A stretch of 64,000 nucleotides of DNA. Source: Amylostereum areolatum. Lineage: Eukaryota; Basidiomycota; Agaricomycetes; Russulales; Stereaceae. The notes beneath the pieces were generated by a model. The model did not search any database. It was not told the DNA's origin and was given only the letters and a program-made list of their open reading frames with translations. Below are positions 56,496 to 64,000 of this stretch, in pieces; the stretch's first letter is position 1; each line of letters begins with the position of its first letter. Position numbers and translations under genes: made by a program. The stretch covers positions 62,001 through 126,000 of the forward strand of contig SAXG01000008.1 in the NCBI GenBank assembly GCA_012932865.1, given 5' to 3'.

Positions 56496-57069
56496 TCAGA
56501 ACCCATGCAGCTTGATGGTGGCCCGCGGAATCCCTTCCTCGGTCAGGAAGGTAGATATCTTGGTCCGCTGATCACCTTGAAGCTGAATGACTTGACCCAT
56601 TTCTTCGTCGTCGACGAGGGTGCCGTTGCAGGCGAATTCCTGATATGGAAGGTCAGCCGATTGATTTTCCGTGAACGATAGGTTGTGGCGTAAGACCGAG
56701 ATGCACTGATGCGAGGGATCATGGATGGTCAAGAAACTTGACGTACCTTCTTGAAAGCCTTCAGAAGTTTCTTGGCGTCGTACTCTGCACCGCAGAGTTT
56801 CAGCAGGCAGAACAAATTGGTAGAAACGAGGCTACGGACCCCGCGGCAATCCCTGCAACGTCGTCAGCGTCTTACGTCCATTCCGCTGCTGAATACGGAT
56901 ATGGATATAATTCTGCTGCGACCCGACGTCCTGGTTGGCAGCAAGCGGGTCGGCCTCGTCGGCAAACGGGTCTGCGCGGGAAGGGTGGTTTGACGAGTCA
57001 ACACAGAATCGATAAGCGCAGTAACGAGGACAAGAGCGCACCAAAGGTGTTAAGGTTCTGCACGCTCAT
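56496..57069 (-). CDS. SUI1: Translation initiation factor eIF1 (SUI1)
   Basis: Small factor that keeps the 43S complex scanning and enforces AUG choice. Start MSVQNLNTF at ATG 57067-57069, then DPFADEADPLAANQDVGSQ, the core IHIRIQQRNGRKTLTTLQGL, FKKEFACNGTLVDDEEMGQVIQLQGDQR and the end EEGIPRATIKLHGF at TGA 56496-56498. Three introns, one splitting KAFKK from EFACN. About 114 residues, as in other fungi. No odd features. Confidence 0.96.
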
Positions 57070-57254
57070 GCGATGATAAGAAGGATACAGGAGAGAAAGC
57101 TGAGACTGAGTGGGGATTGTGCTTTCGTGAGACAAGATGGTGGACGTCGAGAGAGAGGGAGATGATCTTTCCCAGTTGACCATTTATGGCACCAATCCAC
57201 ATCCGCGATGACTAAGCCATTTTTCTCTCTTCTGTACCACCATCTTGCTTCCGC

Positions 57255-57930
57255 ATGGCTCCGACTAGTACGGCCGGGGTCAAGAGGAAAAAGCCCCCAA
57301 CTTTCCAGCATCTTCCAGAGCAAAGAGGTGCGTCCAATCTCTATCATGCCTTTCAATCATTATCTTACATTCTGCACAGCAAAAAAGCTCAAGAGGGATT
57401 GGGTTGAAAAACAAAAGATCAAGAGCAAATGGAAGGCGGAGAAACGCCGAGAAGGTATCGTCACCCAACGAGACGTACAAACGCTTGCATCGAAGGTAGA
57501 CGAACACCAGGATGATGTCGACAATGAACAAGGGTCGAGCAGTGACGAGGACAGCAGCGAGGATGTGGTGGCAGGAGTCAATACGGAGCCGCGTCTCCCA
57601 GCGCCGTCGCGAGCAAAACCTAAACCTGCTGGAGAAGATGAAGCCGCCAAACCGTCTCTGCGCGACCTGCAAAGGGAAGCATATTCCCGCGAAAGCCTCC
57701 ATCACCATAAGTCCGATCCTATGCATCGGCGAAGAGGACGTGGTCGAAACACCGAAAGTGGGATCCGGGGTGGTAGGGGTCGCGGTGGAAATTTCGGAAG
57801 CAGGAGCGGCACCAATGGAGGTGGGTTAGGGCGGGGAGGGGGGAGAGGAGGGGGAGGTCAACCTGATATGCGGCTACGGATGGCGGCGATGCTAGAAAAG
57901 GTCAAACAAAGCGTCGCGAATGATCGGTAG
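57255..57930 (+). CDS. Fyv7-like rRNA-processing protein with RGG tail
   Basis: Likely small nucleolar protein of 40S maturation. Start at ATG 57255 (MAPTSTAGVKRKKPPTFQHL), one intron of about 55 nt (GTGCGT to GCACAG near 57380), then RAKKLKRDWVEKQKIKSKWK, highly basic and helical. An acidic Ser/Asp patch (SSSDEDSSEDV) follows. The C-terminal part is an Arg-Gly-rich region (RGGRGRGGNFGSRSG) and GQPDMRLRMAAMLEKVKQS, which resembles the end of yeast Fyv7. The RGG stretch is an addition to the yeast form. The family call is from short motifs. Ends at TAG 57928-57930. Confidence 0.6.
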
Positions 57931-58043
57931 AAAGGTGCGTCGTTCTCATTCTAGGCCATGCAGCGCGCAGATACATATATAGCATACATACAGTTTTAAA
58001 AAGTCCTGCAATATCGTGGCCGATCCTACAAGGACAACAATAG

Positions 58044-59189
58044 TCAAGCCTTGCTATTCTCTTTGTCCCCGTCTTGATCGTCCAAAACCATATCCTCGCT
58101 GCCGACCTCCCTTTTTTGCTTCTTCGTCTCCGGTTCTGTGGCATTGCTGGCTTCACTTCCTTTGACGAACCTGGATTCCAGACTCATCGGACCTGCATCC
58201 TCTTTGCCAATGCTAGTGACGGATGTTAAAGCTGTTGGGCGATTGCTCAAGTGACCAGGGCTTGGGTCATCCATTTCGTCCACAAGTCCGATGGCGCGGG
58301 GCTCCGAGTCAAGGGGAACGCTTTCGATCCCATTCAGAACGAGGGGCGATGGTGGAGGACTACGTGACTTTGAGCGGCGAGCATCATTGTGAAGGAAGGG
58401 GATCGGGGAAAAGAGGGGCGTGCTAGGTACAGAGGACGTGGAAAGACCGAACGGTGTTGTTGATATAGTGTTACCATCGGCAGATTGTGGTGGCAGGGGA
58501 GGGAAAGAATTCCACGTTGATGTCACGTAGATGGCACGGTCGACGGCACGCAAGTATTTTCCTAAGGCCTTGTACTGTTCTCTCGGGCGAGCGCACAAAT
58601 CTGCGAGGCGTTGTATCGTGAAAGGCGGTCTATGTCAAGAATGAGCGGTAGCACGACGCGAAGACAGCCAGCAGACGAACCCGTCGAACGTGTCTAGTTG
58701 AGCGTGTATGTTCTCCTTCACCTCTGTTATCTCCTGCGCAGAGGGCCAGCTTTTGGGGGCCTCGTTCGGATTAGCCTCGTTCCTCTCGCGGGTCGGGAAT
58801 GGAGAAATCTTTAAACCACCGCTTGTTGAGGGACGAAGAGAAAAGGGGGTGATTGACGAGTGCTGAAGCTTTGGACCATCGGCAAGAAACGACGCGATAT
58901 TCTGCTCGTGTGGCCCACTTACTTCATGGATGAAGCAACACAGGAGAGACATGCGCACCTCGTCGAACTTGTGTTTGATGATATCGCGTAGTTTGGACCA
59001 CTCGGTGCTGGAAGGTCGTGAACGGGTTGAAACAGGATTGATGACGGATGATGTACTCTACCACGTCCGTTGAAGCGATCTTTTCGAGTATCGCGTCATA
59101 TTCTACCCTCTCGACAGCCAGAGATCAGAGATAGACGAAATAGGAGGGAAATACGGTATACCTGTAGACCACTCGAAAGCCTCGGACAT
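58044..59189 (-). CDS. Protein phosphatase 4 regulatory subunit 2 (PPP4R2)
   Basis: Core regulatory subunit of PP4, acting in DNA-damage recovery. Start MSEAFEWSTGIP at ATG 59187-59189. Then EYDAILEKIASTDVVEYIIR, an intron, STEWSKLRDIIKHKFDEVRM and LLCCFIHEV. The defining block PPFTIQRLADLC with REQYKALGKYLRAVDRAIYV comes after another intron. The C-terminal half is Pro/Ser-rich and disordered, ending with a Lys-rich patch (KKQKREVGSEDMVLDDQDGD) that may be a nuclear signal. Stop TGA at 58044-58046. Divergent from the lipid phosphatase, 304 bp. Confidence 0.85.
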
Positions 59190-59493
59190 GGCGTGCAAGC
59201 TACGCTCTGATACGTAGGTTTGTCGGGAAAACTGCTGTGCTCGACAAATTCGGATGAGATAAAACGATGCAATGAGGCTTTGAGACAAGATAGACGAGAA
59301 GGCCAAGCGGAAAATGGGGGGAGGTGGGGAGGCGGGGCGGAGGCGGGGAGGCCGCGGGCGAGAATGACGCGTGAGATATGCTCGTCGCTTGGGGGCCTTG
59401 GCCCCGATGGTTCTACATAGCATGACTTACTTGGCAGCGTTCATTTCAACGTGTGCTTAGGTTTGTGTGCGTGCGTGTCTTTTTACCCTCTTC

Positions 59494-61178
59494 ATGTCGT
59501 ATGCTCGTCTCCCTGAACCGCAATCTACTCACGCCCCCATTCCCCGCTATCCCTTCCAATCCCACCCACGGCAGCAGCCATCCCAGGACATCAACATGCG
59601 CAACGTTTTCGTTCGCAGTCAATCTAATGGCCAATCCGCCCGTCGCGGATCAGGCGGAGATCGTCAAAGGACCCGCAAGCTCGCCCTCTCCTACTCGGTG
59701 GACTGGTGAGTGTCCTGGCGTCACGTCCTTGGTCCCGCTGAACCGCTTGTCGTAGGATTGTTACCATCGTGTTAGCGTGAGTTCGGTTGAGCCCGTTCCG
59801 ATACACCACATCGTAATGTCATGTCAAAATACAGTGCTGCATTCTTTGCGTTGGACAAGATCAGCGGGTTCAAGAGGGAGTTTTCACTGGATGATACTTC
59901 GTACGTTCTTCTGGGCGCATCACGGATCCTGTCGCTCACCGTCTCCATGCACAGATTAAGACACCCGTAAGTGTGATCTGAATGCTCCAGGTTTGACCCT
60001 TTGACCACCGTTCCGTAGATTTGCGGTTCATGAGCGAGTGCCCGTAAGTGTCGCGTGCGCCGCTTCTATCCCGCACTGTATTGACCCGTCCTTAACCAGA
60101 ATTGGGCCCTGATCATCATCTCCGTCGTTTCTCCCATTGTCTTGATGTGGGTGATCAACCTCGTGACTATCAGATCCTGGTGGGACGCCCACAACAGCAC
60201 TCTTGGAGGTGTGTCTTGTACTGTTAGTTTGAATGCCGGGCTCAAAGTAATCCTTCAGCCGTTGTTGGTCTCGCGCTCACTGGGGCCATTACCCAATTCA
60301 CCAAGGTCACCGTTGGTCGCCCGCGGCCTGGTCTGTCTTCTCGCCATGGGGAACCTTTACAATCGGCTCACGTTAGCGCACAGATGTTATTTCCAGATGC
60401 AACCCCGCACCAGATGCTGTCGACCCCCCTTTCGGCTTGTCCTCAATCGACATATGCCACACCTTACTCACACAATCCGAATTGCAAGATGGGTTCCGGA
60501 GTTTCCCCAGTGGACATTCTAGCCGTACGTCGCGATCATGGGCGATATATGTTCGACGCCTGACCTCCGTCGCAGTGTCCTTCGCTGGGCTTGGCTTCTT
60601 ATCCTTCTACCTCGCCGGTAAGATGCACTTGTTTGACAAACGCGGACATGCGGTACGTACATACCCGAATAACGTCATTACCCTGCTTTGAACCAGTCGT
60701 GCATAGCCCAAGGCGTGGTTGGCCTTGGCACCTCTGGCCGGCGCCGCCCTTGTGGCCATCTCGCGCACCATGGACTATCGTCGTAAGTTCGCGTGTTCGG
60801 TCTCGATAACACATCTTCACCGGAATCACAGACCACTGGCAAGATGTCCTTGTCGGTACTGTGCTCGGTCTCGTCGTTTCGTACTTCTCTTACCGTCAGT
60901 ACTATCCCTCCTTGGGGTCGGAGCTCTCCCATCGCCCCTACTCTCCGCGTATCAAGCGCATGGAACCGCTCTTGCCCACGCATCATCATACGCCTTCCTC
61001 TGCACCCCTCCACGGCCCGCCCACCGTGGAAACCCAGCCCTACACCGACCAATCCAGCGACGAACATCTTGAAGACGTCCCGATGCATGGTACTGTCAGA
61101 AGGGAGGAGCCAGGGCCTTTGCGTCAAGTGTGGAAAGAAGGTGACTCGGAGGACGAGCAGCCGACGGGACGGATGTGA
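59494..61178 (+). CDS. PAP2-family lipid phosphate phosphatase (LPP/DPP1-like)
   Basis: Multi-pass membrane phosphatase acting on phosphatidate or diacylglycerol pyrophosphate. Start MSYARLPEPQSTHAPIPRYP at ATG 59494. Six hydrophobic segments occur, for example ALIIISVVSPIVLMWVINLV. The three catalytic motifs are complete: KVTVGRPRP, SFPSGHSS, and SRTMDYRHHWQDVLVG with the nucleophile His. The exon joins are numerous and tiny (one near 60020 codes only about ten residues). The cytosolic tail is His/Pro/Glu-rich, ending EDEQPTGRM at TGA 61176-61178. Yeast Dpp1/Lpp1 are the nearest named relatives. Confidence 0.9.
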
Positions 61179-61786
61179 TAATCCAAACCTTGGACGTTGG
61201 ACGTTGGACAGATACCGAAGTTTATCGAGATCTGTTTATTCTTTAACGAATCATTGAGTTAAGTATGATTTCGACGTGTCTCCTGTCTCCGTGAAACTGG
61301 CCAGCCATCTAAAATCATGTACTTTACAAAGATAAGTTATCTTGATGAACCGCTGTAGAGTCTCAAATCTCAGCCTTCAGGACCCCAATTTCCATTGTCC
61401 ATAGGGGTCCGAACGGTGGATATAACCGGTCATGAAGCCCAGTCAAAAGTCCGTCGATAGGACTCGATAAGAAGCCATACGAGACGAGGGAGAGCGAGAC
61501 GGAACGATAGAAAATATACGAGCTCTCGCTGACGCGATCCGGTGACTTCATCGGGAGGCTTTTTCCCGTTTCGGAAGGCCTCGCCTCTCTCCTTCGCCCA
61601 CATTGTTCATCGAGTCCCTATTCCTTCTTAGCATTGGCATAACATCGTCCGCCTCTGTCCTTCCTTGTAAATACAGTTAAAACAAATTTAACTCTATTCT
61701 ACCAACTACTTATCTCCTCTCCCCTGCCGCTCTGATAATCGCAACTGCTACCCGACACCAACACAACACAACCTCCTCAACGTCCA
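61179..61786. other. Intergenic and 5' flank of the Tnp2-type gene
   Basis: No gene seen. The left end of the transposon must lie here or in the flank, but I cannot find its terminal repeat without the right end. Confidence 0.4.
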
Positions 61787-63873
61787 ATGACAGACCCGCA
61801 AGTGCCGCCTCAAGGTCAGAAGTACTGCGACTGTGTACTGTATCATGGTGGCCAGAGGACAGCGGTCTCGGATGGAACCTACCGCAACCACAGGGTGTAT
61901 AGACAACATCCAGAACTCACGGAGACCATGGCTATCCGACTCCGCGCTGCTCGAGATGAGATGGAGGAGACCGACCAGCCATCAAAAAGGCGACGGGTAG
62001 ATTCAGATCAACACGAAGACATTCCTGATTCGGTTTTGGTGCGTCTTGAGTTGGTTGTATCCCAAATAGTGCAACACTCACGTAGCTTCTGAACGTATAG
62101 ACAAACCGTGACCCAGAAACCGAGGTCACATTGCCCTCGACCCCCTCCAACTCTCGCCTCGTTTATCCGCATGCACATCCAGGTCGTTCACTGCAACCTC
62201 TTCCAGGGTTTGTTCAAACTCCTCAACACTCGCCATCGCATCGTTCTCGCATTTCCTTTAGCCCCCAGTCCCTTCTGCTGGATGCACTCATCGCCCCAGA
62301 AGGTGTATCACGCGACGACGACAACGACAATTTTGACATCGACCCCGGGAGCGCGGAGGACGTCGCGAACTGTATCGCGTCGGAGAAGCGGTCAGAGGCG
62401 GCCAAGCGCATCGCAGAGGCAGGGACACGCCTGGAACCTCAAGACGAGATGGACAACGGCGATGGCGACGGTGACAGAGTCACGAACACGCAGACACCAG
62501 ACGGAGCGCAGGATTCTCCTGCAGATCGTACATCCGCCACGCCCCCACTTGGCGGTGATTTTGAACATTTTGAACCCGCAGAGGCTGGAACTATGGATAC
62601 AGACGACTTAGAACCCCATCCGCTCCCACCGCGACCTTCCCCAATCGCAGCTATCCGTCTCTCACATGAATATCTCGATCTCATGAAGGACGCGTCGCTT
62701 GCTGCCTGCGGCCTTGATGATGATGTACTGGATCGTCTGCTCGACCCTCCTCAGAATGTGCTCGACATCGAAGACCCCGAGCTTCGTCTCTCACTGAACA
62801 TTTTCCTGGCCTGTCGCAACGCGTCGCAGGCCACCTACGAGGAGGTCGCCGCCGGTATACGGGATGTTTATCCAGAAATACCCATCATGTCGTACTACAT
62901 CATCAAGAAACAGGTCGCGCAGATGAGCGGTGTCGCACCAATCGCACACGACATGTGCCCCAACTCTTGCCTCGCTTATACAGGTCCTCATATCACACGT
63001 GAGGTCTGCCCAGAATGTGGCGAATCTCGCTACGACACTGTCACCCTCGCACGCACAGGCGAAAAGATTGCACGCCAAACGTTCCACACGATCCCGCTCG
63101 GACCCATGCTTCAAGCCCAATTCGCATCTCCGAAGCATGCTAAATATATGGAGTATCGCAAGGAGGCCACAGAGAAGGTCTATGCAACCTGGTTCCGGGA
63201 CGGATCTCTTCCCGAAATTGGCGATGTCTTCACCGGGACAGATTACCTCGAGTCCGTGCGCTTGAAGGAAATCTCTGAAGACGATATCATTCTCATGTTT
63301 TCCATTGACGGTGCGCAACTGTATATGATGAAGCAATCCGACTGTTGGATCTACATATGGGTTCTCCTGAGTCTACCTCCCGAACTTCGCTACAAAAAGC
63401 AACATGTTCTCCCTGGTGGATTCATACCCGGACCCAAGGCACCGAAAGACCTGGACTCGTTCCTGTTCCCTGGCCTGTTCCACCTTGCCGCGCTTCAGAA
63501 AGAAGGCCTACAGATTTGGAACGCGGGAACAAACCGACTTTTCACCTCCTTCCCTTATGTCCTTTTTGTTACAGCTGATACTGTCGGGCTCGCAGCTGTG
63601 GATGGCTTGGTAGGCCACTCTGGAAAACATGGCTGCCGAAGGTACTGCGACTTTGTCGGTCGTCGCAAGCCTGGCGAAAGCCATTATTACTACCCGATCT
63701 TCAAACCAACTGACGACTACGACGTTCCGGGATGCAACCACGGCAATGTCGACATCTCAGATGTAAAAACCTCTCGTGCGAATTGGATCTTTTTGGAGGA
63801 TATTGGACCTAAACGGCGAGTTAGAGGATTTGACGTGTTTAGGAAGGTCCTCTTACTACTAGATCTAATTTAG
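61787..63873 (+). CDS. Tnp2-type transposase (CACTA/Plavaka group), 5' part
   Basis: Transposase of a large DNA transposon running off the window. Exon 1 (61787-62038) starts MTDPQVPPQGQKYCDCVLYHG, with a Cys/His-rich N-terminus. Intron 62039-62100. Exon 2 contains a disordered acidic stretch and CPNSCLAYTGPHITREVCPECG (zinc ribbon-like). The Tnp2 core follows: MFSIDGAQLYMMKQSDCWIY, VLPGGFIPGPKAPKDLDSFL, LFVTADTVGLAAVDGLVGHSGKHGC. An in-frame TAG at 63871-63873 probably lies in an unread intron or marks decay, because coding-like sequence (ANGFSRRYNLGPAAHQQWSQ) resumes just after it. The 3' end is outside. Confidence 0.8.
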
Positions 63874-64000
63874 CGGCTAATGGTTTCTCAAGACGGTACA
63901 ATCTCGGTCCAGCCGCACACCAACAGTGGTCTCAAACTGATCTCAACAGCATCCAAGCATTTTCACAACATAGGTTTGGTTCACTTTTAGATACCGTTGT
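61787..64000 (+). mobile_element. Tnp2-type DNA transposon, truncated by window end
   Basis: Defined by the transposase gene; left terminus not located, right terminus beyond 64000. In Agaricomycetes such Tnp2 genes belong to CACTA-like (Plavaka) elements, which is family knowledge rather than something shown here. Confidence 0.65.

Overview
The window is nuclear DNA of a filamentous basidiomycete, most likely an Agaricomycete. The reasons are many short GT-AG introns (about 50-60 nt), small bidirectional promoters, intron-containing tRNA genes, a chromodomain Ty3/Gypsy retrotransposon, an hAT element and a Tnp2-type DNA transposon of the sort common in mushroom genomes. Exon limits given here are read by eye and not backed by transcripts.

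Layout. (1) 1-16.4 kb is a repeat-rich, gene-poor block. It begins with a nearly complete Ty3/Gypsy chromovirus (1-6822; the window cuts its 5' LTR). Then come a probable LTR remnant next to an F-box-like gene fragment, two related small minus-strand genes on either side of a complete-looking hAT transposon (8750-13417), and a broken gene resembling VapD/Cas2-like proteins. (2) 16.5-36.9 kb is a housekeeping block: PIG-H, an AP endonuclease, a 2OG-Fe(II) oxygenase with frame breaks, an Rrp3/DDX47 helicase, the TRAPPII subunit Trs130/TRAPPC10, ALG3, a GH5 exo-1,3-glucanase and phosphoserine aminotransferase, with tRNA-Ser(GCT) and two tRNA-Asn(GTT) genes. A 491-bp foldback palindrome and an orphan gene lie inside it. 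(3) 37-40 kb is low-complexity sequence with one doubtful gene. (4) 40.1-61.2 kb is dense with conserved genes: HSP90 with a perfect heat-shock element, TSC1/hamartin, NAC-alpha, TRM9, ALG13, pyrroline-5-carboxylate reductase, proteasome ATPase RPT3, CBP20, an RRM-like protein, SNRNP27, eIF1, a Fyv7-like rRNA-processing protein, PPP4R2 and a PAP2 lipid phosphatase. (5) 61.8 kb to the end is the 5' part of a Tnp2-type transposase.

The genes are ordinary neighbours, not a pathway cluster, although PIG-H, ALG3 and ALG13 all act in ER glycan or GPI-precursor assembly, and CBP20, SNRNP27, eIF1 and NAC-alpha act in mRNA processing or translation.

The most unusual signal is in the retrotransposon. 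From the inferred RNA start to the gag ATG (1-1352) there is no ATG in any plus-strand frame, although CAT occurs about 16 times. The same stretch is an open reading frame continuous with gag, broken by one TAG, with strong coding-like codon bias. The element also carries an exact 11-nt match between the inferred RNA 5' end and the primer-binding site, the hallmark of self-primed reverse transcription known from Tf1/sushi chromoviruses. Its whole gag-pol reading is one frame cut only by stop codons, while the visible parts of the two LTRs are identical.
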